Assembly (NCBI RefSeq): GCF_016859285.1
Contig: NC_053414.1
Span: forward strand, 7,193,017-7,257,016
Reading direction: 5' to 3'
DNA length: 64,000 nucleotides
Source: Xiphias gladius
Taxonomy: Eukaryota > Chordata > Actinopteri > Istiophoriformes > Xiphiidae
Shown piece after piece: positions 10,570 to 21,979 of the stretch. Under the pieces are notes generated by a model. The model was not told the DNA's origin and searched no databases. It was given only the letters and a program-made list of their open reading frames with translations. The translations under genes and the position numbers were made by a program. The first letter of the stretch is position 1; each line of letters opens with the position of its first letter.

Positions 10570-13500
10570 TCACTGTTTGGGGCTGGAGGGATTGGATCTC
10601 TGGGCAGCGTGGCAGGGGTCCAGGGACTCCTTGGTGGCACCGCCATAGACATCTACATCGTGGTCGGTCCAGGGAGCGATGTTGCCAAGCGCCGAGGAGC
10701 TGCACTCGGCCAGGGCGGACACCTCCGCAGGCTTCAGCACCCGATCCCACAGGTTGAACTGTGAGAGCTCCCCGACCAGGGCCTGGGAGGCGTCAAATCG
10801 CCCGCCCAGTGTATCCTTGGGTAGGAAGGGATGGAAGAAACAAAGGGATGTCAAAATGCCAGCATGAATAGCCAAGAGACCAAGGTTCGGTCTCACTAAA
10901 ATCTCTCTAAACAGCCTCCTCTTACTGTCCAGCCACCACAGTCCAGACGAGAAAAGAGAGGAGGTGATAAAAATGTTGATATAATCAGTCTTCATTTTTG
11001 TGATGGGTTTTACCTCTCCAGCACATACAGGCTGTCCTAACTTGTTAGTGGAGGTGGTTAGGGCTGTATGCAGCCTGACAGGAATAGCTGCAGACACTAC
11101 TCAGGACTGAATAAGGTCCTCCACACCCTCATTGGTTTTCAGAGGTGTTCTCCTCACCTCTGAAACCACACTTACACCCTTGCCAATAGCCCAGGCACTA
11201 CTGGGACAACCTTTTTAGCACTGAACATCCCTGACTGGTCCAAGAAGCCGGAGGCAGCTACAGCTTGAATACAGAATTCATCCACACAGTAAACAAGTAT
11301 TGGTTGTTGCTAGTATCAAATAATATATATATTTGCTTCACTGAACAGTTATATTGTTGACTTCCCAACCACTTAAAATAAGAAGAACAAGGTGATTATT
11401 ATGTTTTATTGTCATGTGTGAAACAGTGTGTCTGGAAAGGATCAGGATCATGCAAAAAGTATTGAGCTTGCTCAATTGGCACCGAACTTGGTGGAGGGAT
11501 GAGGCATGGGACAGGGAAAAACCCATTAAATTTTGGGGCAGATCCAGATCATTTACATATGGCGATAGCCATTTTGAAGATTTAGCACATTTGTGGAGGA
11601 GAACAATACCAAATACTTGCCACCACAAATGTAGGGGAAACAAAGGTCATAAAGGATTTGTAAGTACGTATGTAAGGGAATATATTTCGCCAACAGTTTG
11701 GTTCATTTTTGTGTGTTGCAGGTCAGCCTCGTAGCTTTCCCTCCATTAGTCTGACAAAAAAATTAAATGACCACCAGGTTAGACCATTACATTTTTTAAG
11801 TTATTATGTGCCTAAAACTTTCAAAATATGCTCCAATAATACAATTTTTGGATTTGTACAAATAGTATATTGAAATTGGTATACAATCTCTGATCCTGAA
11901 AACTACAACCGTCCCCAGGCAATTGTTGCAAAGTAAAAACTACTGTGGTTGTCTTTCGTGGTTGAGTGTGAATGAAAATGCAGCTAAAGCTTTATCCATA
12001 CACAGAAATATTTCATATTGATGATTCCCCCTAAATAAGATTAAAAAATGTTTATCCCTCCTTCAGAGCACCCTTGTGAGGAGGATGTCCTCGGATTTTC
12101 CCCATAAAATCTGGTCAACACATCCACACAGCCCCAATTCATCATTCATCCACAACACAGATTAATGAAGTACTTGCTCTCTCTCTCGCTAAAAAATATC
12201 CATTAAATCAAGTCTTGTTGCATCATTGCAGCATCTTGCAGAATTGGACTCGCAGCTTTTGCTCTCAGCTTTTTATCCTTTATGCAAGGACGATGAGGTG
12301 CAGAATGAGCTTTGGGTTGTTCTTTTGACACCATGGAGGAGGGTTAATGACAGATTTCATAGTGGTTATGTAATGTGGGTGTCTCGCTAATGAAGGTGAG
12401 CGGCAGCCCAGTGTGAGGATGAACACCATTAGGTTTATGTCTGTTCATGTGTGAAAAGCTATCGGTGCGCCCTTGAAATAGCTCTCTCTCTCCACCCAAC
12501 TGTGTAACCATCCATCCATCCATCCATCCATCCATCAATCCAGCCATTAATCTACTTATCCATCCATCAGTTTGGTCATCCATCAAACTGTTCATACATC
12601 CATTCATGCATCCATCTATCTGTCCATCACCAGTCATCCATCCATCATCCATGCATTAATCTTACCTGTTCCTGTCCTAGTATGAGGACCCCTCCTGGTT
12701 TGATGGGATGCCAGGCAGCCAGTCCCTCTCCCCTCCCCTTCATCTTTCCCCCCTGGTAGGCCTTCCACACTCCATCCCTCAGGGTCCAGCTGACGCAGAT
12801 ATGCTGCCACTCGTCCTGCGGTAGGGACAGAGGCAGCTGCGCCACCTAAAGGTCAGAGAATACCGTGGCTGTGGTTACGCCTTTTCTATACACAATGAGT
12901 GAGTGATTCCAAGTTTTCCGAGATACAACACATCAAGCTTGTGTTTTGATTGGATATTGGATAAGTGTGGGCGGTAATCAGGACAGAATGTGGACACACT
13001 GGTGGTTTATGTCAGCAAAACTACGCCCTGTGGACAGTTCAAGCCTTCCTTCCATTAGAGTTGCAAACCCCTACTCCTCTCTGCCATGGGAACTATAAGT
13101 GGGAGCACTATATAAGGTAAGCATTAATGCATGACATAAAATAACAGCTGCAGAAAGCTTTCCTCTCTGCCATGTCTCCTCAATAACGTATGTTTGCTGT
13201 GGGACCACAACAAATGTGACAAAAGAACCAAAGCCATGGGTTTCTCATGGACTCTTGCACCATTTTTATTCAAGGTTTCTTTATTTTGGTTGAAAAAGAT
13301 AATAGCCAAAGTAATATTCCATTTGACATTGTATTTATTCTTCGGTAAATCACTGCCCTTCACATTTAGTTTCTTAGTGATTTTATTTTCTTTTTTGTTT
13401 CTTTTTTGTAGTTTTTAAACTTTAATGTGTTGCTCAAGAGCACCATCTGTTTTAGTTCTACGTTTTCCGTAGCAGGCAAAATAAAGGTTTTTTTTTTTTC

Positions 13501-16500
13501 TTACCAGTGATGCATAAAATGGGCGGTAAAGCTTAGAGCGGGATCAAAACGCGTAAAATCCTTAGCCTATACTGCATCCAGAGAACCAGCCCCAAAATAA
13601 ACTCTAATAAACTCTAATCCACATCATACTGACTGAAACAACAATTGGATGCTGTGACATTCTCAGTTGTACAGCTTTTTCTCTTCACCACTCATGTATC
13701 ATGGCATGAAAAAGTCCGTCTCTCACAAGAAAGATCATGTTTTCACTGCTCATTTTAATCAATGAATTACGACGAGCCACAAACTAGCTTGCACTATACT
13801 GTGGAACAGCATAATAAGGTAGTAATGATTTCCATGTCGGTCTACTTTGCTTCACTAATTATAAGGAAACCTGCAGGGTACAAAATGTTCTTTTTACCAG
13901 AAGAAGCCATTAATTTCTGTGCATAATATACAATTTCACAACTTCTTCTTTCTTTTCCTACAACTACCCCAAATTCATCTTTTAGCCACTTAAAGTAAGA
14001 TCCAAGCCCCCATACCTTGTCGTTGATCAGCAGCTCCACAGGGTTGTGGACTCCCTGTAGCAGCACCAGCTCATTAGGCTGCCCCGGCACTGAGTAGGAG
14101 AAGGGGGTCCCAATGCCCCCTTCTTTGGCCTTCAACCATACACAGGCAGTGAAGGCATACATCTCAGTTATCTCTTTTCTCACCAGGCCATACATGTAGT
14201 TAGTCCGCATGGGGAAGGAGAGGACGAAGCCGTCGGGGAACGACGGCTCTGTCAGCGCTTTGGAGACACAGATGAAGGAGATAAAGAGAAACATTCAGGC
14301 AGCGGAGAGGGGGAGAGATAAGGCAAGTAGAGAGAGAAAATGGGGAAGGACAATGCAGGTATTTCTATTCTTGCTTTTCCCTGCCAGTTTATGTGTCTGG
14401 CCAGAGATCAAGTATTACAGTTGATGATCAGACTCTCTAATTCGAGGCCACATTATAGCTCTTAAAGCAGCGACAATGTGGAGACAGTTTGAGAGGTTGG
14501 GAGAATGACAGAGCTAAAAGACAATAGAGAAGTGCTTTTTCTTTCCTTTTTAACCTTCCTCTTTGCACCTCATGAACTCTCAATCTCTCTCTCTCTACAT
14601 TTCCACTTCTCCCATTATCAGCGCTCTCTTTTTTCCATTGGTTTTCACCTACAATTACCTTGAGTGTCCGTGGTAGAGGAGTTACACGAACAAATGACCA
14701 ACTAAACCCTTCAAAACCACTGTGACATTTTCAAACTACATTACTGACGACCAAAATCTAAGGATCCTTAATATAAACCCCTATAATTACACGTTGCAAA
14801 AAAGGGCAGCAAATGATTTAAGATTGTTTTATCTCCATTTCATTACCTTTCGCGGTATAATTTTTATTTTCGCCCCCCAGCCCTATTTGACATTTCACAA
14901 CTGTCAGAACTCATTAATCACCTTTTTTTAATCTGCAGTTTATTCTCTACTGCTGTGATGACACAGTTTGCCCACAGTGCTCATTAAAGTTTCATTTTAG
15001 CCTTCTCTTGCAATGCTCTCGTGAAAGTCAGCTTGGTGATGCAGCTGTTTACCTCCCTGTGTGCATCAGTATATCTATGCATCCCTTCCTTCATTCATTT
15101 ATCCACCACCCCATGTCTTTACTCTCTTCTACTTTCTCCCCCAGACTCACTGTGTTCCAGCTCGGTGACGCGGTGGTTGACGGTGTCGATGCCCTGATTG
15201 ATCTTCTCGTGCTGGCCCTGAGTCTCCTTCCTCATGGCCTGACGCTCCTTTTCCAACATCTTTATCTTCCTCTCCAGCTCCCCCTCCAGGTCCTCCACCC
15301 TCCAGGTGCCCTTTCCACGCCCGGGGGGACCCTTAGATGGGGGCTTGGCAGCAGGGGAAGCGGGGGAGGCAGGACGGCGGCCCCCTGGGGCTGCCGCCGC
15401 AGGTGGGGAGGAAGCGCTGCCGGTGGGTGGAGCAGGAGCCTTGGCGGTGTTACCAGCCTGGCTGCTGCTGCCGCTGTTGCTGCTGCTGCTACTTGTACCC
15501 ACGGATGTGTCGGTGAGGTTCAAGGCAGCGGGGCCTATCTCCGCCTGCAAAAGAGGGAGAAAGGGGGGAAAAAAAGTAAAGTAGGTGTCTGAAACATAAA
15601 TGATTAAAACTCCCGAAGACAGAGGGACAGAGAGCTCATAAAAGAAATGCTGTGGAGAGAAGAAGAAAAACAATCTCTTCATGGGAGGTCTTTAACGGAA
15701 GCCGCCAGGTTTCAGTTGTTCTAACAATAGTGGCAGTGGCACTTGTAGGAAGTGGCATCAGTATTCATATAAGGAATTTTGTAGTAGCGGCCGTGAAGAT
15801 AGCAGATAAGAGCAGTTATCTGGCCGGAAGTGTCAGTCTGATGGTCGGTTGGTCAGCCCACCACTTTGCTCCAGACGGAAACATCCCAGCGACTGTCGGA
15901 AGGGTTGCCATGACGTTTTGTACGGACATCAATGGCCCCCGGAGGATGACTCCTACCGACTTCGGTGACCCCCAGACTTTTCCTCTGGCACCACCAACAG
16001 GCTGACATTTTTATCTCTTAGTGAAATGTCTCGACAACAGTTGGATGGATTACCATGATGTTTAGTACACATACTGTATCCAGCAGTAGGAGCTGGTGGT
16101 GTGGCTTTATAGTTGTAGTACAGAGTACTACTAGTAGTTTCAAGGTGTTATTTACAAGTAGTTCTTCTTGAAAATATTCTTGCATTCTTCTATTACTGAA
16201 TCAATTGTGTTTGAGACGATTGCCACACTAATGACACAATGCTAAATTGTTGTAAACCCAAAAATGTGCAGCACTTCCTTTCCTTTTATTACTTTTGATA
16301 TACATTTTAATTGTTTCGATTTCTTGATTGCTTTCTGTATTGACTTATCCTCACATTTTGTGATATATTGTATCTCAGAAGATTCCTATGAATTTGGCTG
16401 CTGAAAACTCCATTTCCCATGGCCACTTGCATGATAAAGCATGTGTCCTTTCAACGTCCTTGTACTGTAAACTCTGCGATTCCCTTTTAAATTTTGCCCC

Positions 16501-18752
16501 AACAAAGGTCTAAAGATCAAAATCTTGTATTTCTAATTAAATCCTTGTGCTGGACTTAAGCATGCAGATCCCTCCTATCTCAAAATTAAATGAGTAGCAC
16601 ACGGTCCACGATAAATACGCAGACATCTTGGGCTCTGCGTTCCCTATTTTGTGGTGATTGTGTGTTGATATAGCCAATGACATTGGTGTCCAATATCAAT
16701 GCTTGGGTCAATATAATCTTTGAAAGTGGACATCTGGTCCAGATGCCTTCGGATGTTGAAGGTAGAACATGAAAGTCTATGTTTCGGTGGACTGTTGGTG
16801 TTAATTAGTATTAAAAATAGTGAGTGCTCATCCCACTCATTTGTGAATAGTGCGGGTCTTTGTTCCCGGCCGCTTGCACCCCAGAGGACTTTAAGACATT
16901 TAACATAAAGGAGCAAGTAGAGCCGATTCCTGTCTACGTTGCCGTTGCGTAAATAGAAGCATTTTACCGTTCACGACAGTCATAGTGGCCGTCATAACCT
17001 GAAATGAAACTGAAGGAAGAGGTGTAAAATGATAAAGCAGCAGCACAGCGAGAGGTGTTGTATTGATGATGGTAGTAGCCCAGCAGTGGCAGTATATTGG
17101 TATTCATAGCAGAAGTTGAAAAAAGACGGTGTTGGTGAAGCAGCAGTAACGAGAGAGATGCTTCTTTCTGCGGATGAGACGGCTGCGAGGGCAATACATA
17201 ATATCAAGAGAGTTGCTGAGGCAGGACTGGATCTGGACGTCCGGGATATAAATTCACATGACGCAGACAATCTTGTAACGGACTGCTCGAAGAGTGCTGG
17301 CAGTGATGCAGTAGTGTGTGTGCGTGAGTGGTAATGTGTGTTTGGCTATAAGCCTCTCTATGTCTCAATCTCAGCACACACACAGAGAGAGGGGATGGTG
17401 GGGGGTGGGTGGGGGGAGGCTGTTAAGGGCCCTCAGGTGGAAAGATTTCCCTTGGGTCCATGGGGAGCGTGCGCAAGACACGAAGAGCGCTTCTGTCACG
17501 AGTGACTTGTCAGGGGAGATGTGTGGGGAAGATAAAAGAGGGAGAGGAGGATAAAGAGGGGCAGGGAGGATGTTAGAGAGGGATCAGGGCACCTAAGACG
17601 ACGAACACGGTCGCCACCTCAAGAGCATCTAAGCCTTCTCACCGCCATTGTTTCTGCGTGCAGCCAGCGTGGCAGTGGCTTGTGGCACTTTTCTACACCG
17701 AAACCTCTAATTTTTGGTGAAGTACATCAGATATTCTGGGGGGATTGTTTGTCCACTTTGAGCAGAGCAGTCTTGAACTACACTTCACAGCGAATAAACA
17801 CTGGGACAACTGGCTGTTCAATGCAAGAGACACGAGCCTAATTTAGCCACTGGACAACAGTGGCTGATTCGTTAACCGGTAGGAAATCAGTCCAAAGCTG
17901 TCACACAAAACTCAAACAGGAGCCAAACAGCAGGAACAACAGGTTTTGGCCAAAGTTTGTCTAGTCTGTGCCCAGTGTCCTCCCAGTTACCTCGAGTTTC
18001 TCAATGCGGTCCTTCAGGTCCATGATGGCCCTGGCCAGCTCCTCCACAGCCCTCGCCGTCTGCAGCTGCGCCGCGGCGGAAGAGCTCACATCATCGCCGG
18101 CCATGACGCGGCGGTTGCCGCTCCAGACCCCGATGCTGCGCTCCGGGACCGCCCTGTCGTCCTCCAGGCCACTCTCGCACTCGCTCAGCTTCCCCGTCAG
18201 CTCCCGGATGGTCCTCTGGTCCATGAGGATCTGGTCGTTCTGCTGCAGGACCATCTGGCGGAGCTCCTCCGCGGTGGTCCGGAGATAAGTCCAGTCCTCA
18301 TCCCTGGCTGCGTACATCGGGTCGTCCGCCTGCTGCTGCTGCTGCTGCTGCTGCCGCTGCTGCTGCTGCTCCCTCCGTTTCCTCAGATCTTTCGTCTTGC
18401 ATTCTCCGACCGGCACGGGTGTGCAGATCAAGCGGCTGAAACTGAACTGTTTCGCGGACCCTCCTCCCGTCTCCTCCCCGAGGTTGAGCTCGTTCAGAGT
18501 GGGAACTTCCAGTCCGATGCCGCCGAGCCCGTTCCCCTCGTCGTAGGACTCGGCGCCGTGGAGAGCGCCCAGGGGCCCGGCGTGAGCCACCGATCCGCGC
18601 TCCAGGGGCTGGAGCAGCGTCTCCGAGGTCAGGGTGCCGTTGTCGCCGAGAGGCGCGGCGCGTTTCCGAGGATAAACACTGGCGACGATGCAGATGACCG
18701 CGCCGAGGAAGGCCAGCGTGCCCGCTCCCACGAGCACCACCACGAACTTCAT
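10570..18752 (-). CDS. nptxr: Neuronal pentraxin receptor, complete coding region (5 coding exons)
   Basis: Type II membrane pentraxin that forms complexes with secreted neuronal pentraxins and clusters AMPA receptors at synapses. Coding exons on the minus strand are 18752-17991, 15544-15151, 14257-14016, 12845-12666 and 10815-10570. All joins keep frame, giving 607 residues (human about 500). A membrane anchor lies at about residues 4-26. A conserved coiled-coil segment contains [16 protein letters not shown] (about 181-196). Polyglutamine is at 129-141, with a Ser/Pro/Ala-rich stalk in exon 2. The pentraxin domain is at about 395-600, with [64 protein letters not shown] and GGATKES. The pentraxin signature reads HICVSWTL (481-488), with Leu where Ser/Thr is usual. 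The uncleaved N-terminal anchor separates it from secreted NPTX1/NPTX2. Introns hold a CA-free tetranucleotide repeat (12509-12655), a dispersed repeat (11405-11600) and a reversed repeat copy (15790-16095). The start is the conserved MKF methionine, five bases after a splice acceptor. Confidence 0.95.
11405..11600. repeat. Dispersed teleost repeat in nptxr intron 4
   Basis: Carries the phrases AACTTGGTGGAGGGATGAGG, CATGGGACAGGGAAAAACCC and ATTAAATTTTGGGGCAGATC, which I recognise as a repeat shared among fish genomes. It interrupts nothing; the intron spans 10816-12665. Confidence 0.5.
12509..12655. repeat. (CATC)n tetranucleotide repeat and degenerate flank
   Basis: A pure block of seven CATC-type units at 12509-12537 continues as imperfect CCATC/CATC units to 12655, ending only about 10 bases before the 3' end of nptxr exon 4 (donor at 12665). 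Length change here would sit next to the splice donor on the intron side. Confidence 0.85.
15790..16095 (-). repeat. Dispersed teleost repeat, family A, copy 3 (reversed, 3' part)
   Basis: The complement shows the same word order as the end of the 5555-6130 copy: two units with TCATGGTAATCCATCCA or TCATGGCAACCC, TCATCCTCCGGGGGCCATTG, and GACATTTCACTAAGAG or GGGATGTTTCCGTCTGGA. It lies in nptxr intron 1. Confidence 0.6.
18330..18368 (-). repeat. nptxr: CAG/CTG triplet repeat encoding polyglutamine in nptxr exon 1
   Basis: Thirteen codons, twelve glutamine and one arginine interruption ([13 protein letters not shown]), residues 129-141. The tract is nearly pure CAG on the coding strand, so likely to vary in length between individuals. 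Confidence 0.9.
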
Positions 18753-19150
18753 GATGACTGTGGAGAGCGAAGCAAAGGGTTAGGGCTCAGAGTAAAAGCC
18801 TGATGTGCGCAGCGCGGGGAACAGAAACAATGCAGTGTGTTGGGATTCTGAAAGAGGCTACGGAGAGCAGCATCCATCCATAGGCTACGGCAGCGTGTAG
18901 CCTGCCTCACGCGAACACGATCGCGATCCGGCAACGCGAGTAACCGAGCTCAGCCTCACATCTCAGATTAGCCACCGCAGCTGTGGGGTGTGAAAATGTG
19001 ACACTTACGCGGAGGAGATGTTTTCCAGAGGCGCTGCTGTTTTCCTCCCTCCTCCCCCCGTGTGCGCGATAGTGATGGTGAAGGCACCGCGCTGTCTGGA
19101 CCAGAGATGCTCCCTCTCCGTCTCCGTGTTGCTAAGCTCTGCTCTCCTCC
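18753..19150 (-). other. nptxr: 5'UTR of nptxr with an intron
   Basis: Just ahead of the start codon the minus strand has a strong acceptor (CTCTCCACAG, exon beginning at 18757). At 19008-19003 there is a consensus GTAAGT donor. This gives a 5'UTR intron of 251 bases (19008-18758) and a noncoding first exon upstream of 19009. The upstream edge is not visible; 19150 is a guess. Confidence 0.55.
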
Positions 19151-19154
19151 GCGC

Positions 19155-19168
19155 GTTACCATGGGGAC
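19155..19168. promoter_or_regulatory. X-box (RFX)-like inverted motif in the nptxr promoter
   Basis: GTTACCATGGGGAC differs by one base from the consensus GTnRCC-AT-RRnAAC type RFX site. It lies just upstream of the noncoding first exon in a GC-rich stretch. Function is inferred from the motif alone. Confidence 0.3.
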
Positions 19169-19299
19169 CGCGGGAGAGGCGGAGCGAGGCTGTGGGCATG
19201 CGTCAGTCAGAGCAGAGGTCGGCCTCCAGCCGCAGCGTGAGCAGCCAAGGCGGTGATGGATCAGTGTGTGCAGTGTGTGTGTGTGTTTGTTTGTTTGTG

Positions 19300-19490
19300 T
19301 GTGTGTGTGGGCTGGTTTTTTATATTCTGGTGGGGACTTTAAACTGAATACACACCAAGTGCACCATTGGTACAATAACTATATTTAGGTTGGGATTCGG
19401 GTAAGGGGCTTGGGAATGCATTATGTCAATGAGTTGTCCCCACGGGGTTAGGGACATTTTGACCATTTGCTTTGGAGAGACACGTTCGGT
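19300..19490. repeat. Dispersed teleost repeat, second copy of the GGTCCCCAC-type family
   Basis: Has TTCTGGTGGGGACTTTAAAC, AGTTGTCCCCACGGGG and GGACATTTTGACC. The words fit the same family as 2515-2705 but in a different arrangement, so it is a diverged partial copy. Confidence 0.35.
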
Positions 19491-19622
19491 TTTTGTCAGC
19501 CTTGATTAAATCTATCAAAAAAACATCAATTCAAAAATGTATGCATCGGCTGAAATCACAATAGATAGATAAAAAAACTCAACTACATAAAGAACAGGCC
19601 ACCAACTCCCAAACAGGCCACC

Positions 19623-19623
<1 letters not shown>

Positions 19624-19693
<70 letters not shown>

Positions 19694-19715
19694 ACACACA
19701 CACACGCACACACAC
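19624..19715. repeat. (CA)n microsatellite
   Basis: Pure CA followed by CA with sparse CG interruptions. Confidence 0.93.
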
Positions 19716-20494
19716 ATCTGCAACAACAGGCTACTTGGTACTGAAATAGTCAAGTGCTTTCTGTCAGTCGTCCAATATGTGAAGTCTGCACGTATACACA
19801 GAAGTGACCGTAGCAGATATGATGGGGAAAACAGGGTTCACAGCCAATTTACAGTGAGGGGAGAGGAAGGAAGAGGAGCGGCTAGACCAGAGGAAGAAGA
19901 AGAAGAAGAAAAACAAAGATCCAGGACCTCAAACACTACATTTTTTTGAGTAGGAGGAGATGAAGAATGTGTTTTCCCCAAGAGGCAGTGCTAACTAAAG
20001 CACACTGCCAACAGATATGATCTGACCCTGATAGAGTAGTTCTCTGTGGCCTTGTTCCGGGAAACAAACATTCGCACTCAAAAGTTTTTCTTCACAGGGT
20101 GGATGAACCACCCTCAGACTGTTTGCTCTCGACACCAGTCCAGATGAAACAGAGACATGCAACTCAGGATGGGTCCTGTCCGCTTTACTGTAACTACGGG
20201 AAATGGCCTACTGCCAGCCAGGGAGGTGGATCTGCCAGTTAGCACAACGTGAACGGAAAAATCCAACCTCGGACACGCGACCTTAGATATCAGCCCGTGA
20301 CTCTTCATCAACGCCGGGAGTTGCTTTGTGGTGAAATGCCGAAATTCAGTTGGTTAGTGAACACGCGTTCCTCTGACCTGCCCGTGCATCACTCTGGACG
20401 TTTTCCAAAATACCCCACAACAACTTTGAGTGACAACAATAAGACAGAAGCCGTTCTAGTTAAAAAAGAAAATAATAATTTTGTGTTTTTTAAG

Positions 20495-20880
20495 TTTACA
20501 GCCATGCTAGCGGCTCTGTGAGGCCGTATTTAGGCGCAGCGATGCTCTGAGCTAAATGCTAACGTCGGCATGCAGCAGGTGTAATGTTTCACCCTCTCAG
20601 TTTAGCGCGTTAGTACGTGCTAGTATTTGCTACTTAGCGGTAAACACAACGCGCAGGGGCACGAGTTCAGGTATTTGGCCAAAGACTGAAGTGTTGGCCA
20701 AGTCACAAACTTGACCTGATGACGGCGCGAGATGAAAAGCCAGGGCATGAACAGAGATATTACAGTTCATCCTCTGGGCACCGTGGATGCAACTGTTCCG
20801 CTGAACAGTTGCTGAGATGTTCCAGTTCACTAGTGTGGCTGAAAAGTTCATGGAAAGGTAAAGCATGACTTGTGCCTGCA
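20495..20880 (+). repeat. Dispersed teleost repeat, family A, copy 2
   Basis: Repeats the layout of 5555-6130: GAGCTAAATGCTAACGTCGG, GTAATGTTT, TTAGCGCGTTAG, GGTAAACACAACGCG, AGGTATTTGGCCAAAGAC, GATGACGGCGCGAGATGAAA, then TTCATCCTCTGGGCACC. The end is shortened and rearranged compared with copy 1. Confidence 0.6.
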
Positions 20881-21961
20881 TCGCTTTGAGATCTACAGAG
20901 CCAGCAGTTGGTGGACAAATTCTCTGTCTCTTCTCTGATTCATTAACCCTTGTATGACTGCTTTATTTCAGTCTGCAGGGAAGCTGTCACTCTTTGATTC
21001 TGATGCACTGATGTTTTGAAAAGGTGAGGTTGTTTTGTTTTTTTTCCCCCGACATAACCTGACCTTGTGAAACGAATGTCAGTTTGAAAGATCTAGACAA
21101 ACCTTAGATGGGTTTTTAGTGTGAAAAGGCAGGAATATTTGCAAAACAGCAGAGAAAAAAAAAAGTCATTACCGCTTTTCTCCTTTCTCAGTTTGCAAGG
21201 ACTTTACTATTAATGTTGACGAAGACATTAGGTCCATTCATCTTATTTTGGGCCGTACTATTCACACATACTTAGCCGAAGTGCTAAAATGTAAATGTAG
21301 ATTAAACCTTTGAATCACAACAGTTACAGATTCCACAAAAGGTGTGTTTTCTATTCCCGTGTCAAAATTTGATGAACACGTTGCGCATGGAAATATTCGG
21401 ATGGTTTGGTTTGAAATGAAGCCTAAGCCTCCAACGCAATCGGGGGCTAAAACCCCAAACCAGTCAGGCTTCCCTGCAGTGACCGGTTGCCCAGACTGGG
21501 GCTTAATCTCCAGAGGTGGCTGATGTCGCGCGCACATACCCACGGTCATCAACGCACACAGATGCGGGTCACTTGTGTGTGTCGAAGCACCATAACTATG
21601 TGGGCTCCACCTGGCCCATAAGCCCAGGGGGGATCCCGCCGGGGTGGGAACGGGCAAGCGAGACCAACAGAGGCAGCACCAGAAAGAGCGAGACCAGACC
21701 TCTGCATCAGCTCTCTCTCTCTCTCTGTGTGTGTCAGCCTCTCTCCTTGTAACATCCATTACAACGGTCTGAACAGTGGGAAAATAAAATGAAACGAACG
21801 GAAGCTGCTTGAACTAGATGCGTGTGTTCATCACAGCATCAGAACGCTCGGAGGTGAACACCCGGGCGGGGTGACCTTAATATCACCCCAGCCCCTCGCC
21901 ATCCCTCTGGACGCTCGGAGGCCGCTCTGCTCTGCGGCTCCGGACGCCTCACAGTGGCCCA

Positions 21962-21979
21962 ACAGCGCCCCCCTGCGAG
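21962..21979 (-). promoter_or_regulatory. CTCF-like motif
   Basis: On the minus strand GCAGGGGGGCGCTG fits the core of the vertebrate CTCF consensus (CASYAGRKGGCRS). It lies in a GC-rich patch midway between nptxr and cbx6. Binding is not shown by sequence. Confidence 0.35.

Noticed and set aside
12509-12655. CRISPR-like regular repeats
   Set aside because: The units are 4 bases with no spacers: a simple tetranucleotide repeat in an animal genome.
15008-15592. Plus-strand ORF of 194 codons over nptxr exon 2
   Set aside because: Antisense shadow of exon 2. The composition mirrors the Pro/Ala-rich stalk and the frame runs over the exon's own splice sites.
17946-18803. Long plus-strand ORF (285 codons) over nptxr exon 1
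   Set aside because: It is the antisense shadow of the GC-rich nptxr exon 1. The minus strand there has clear homology and splice sites, and the plus-strand peptide (Leu-rich run from the CTG repeat) has none.
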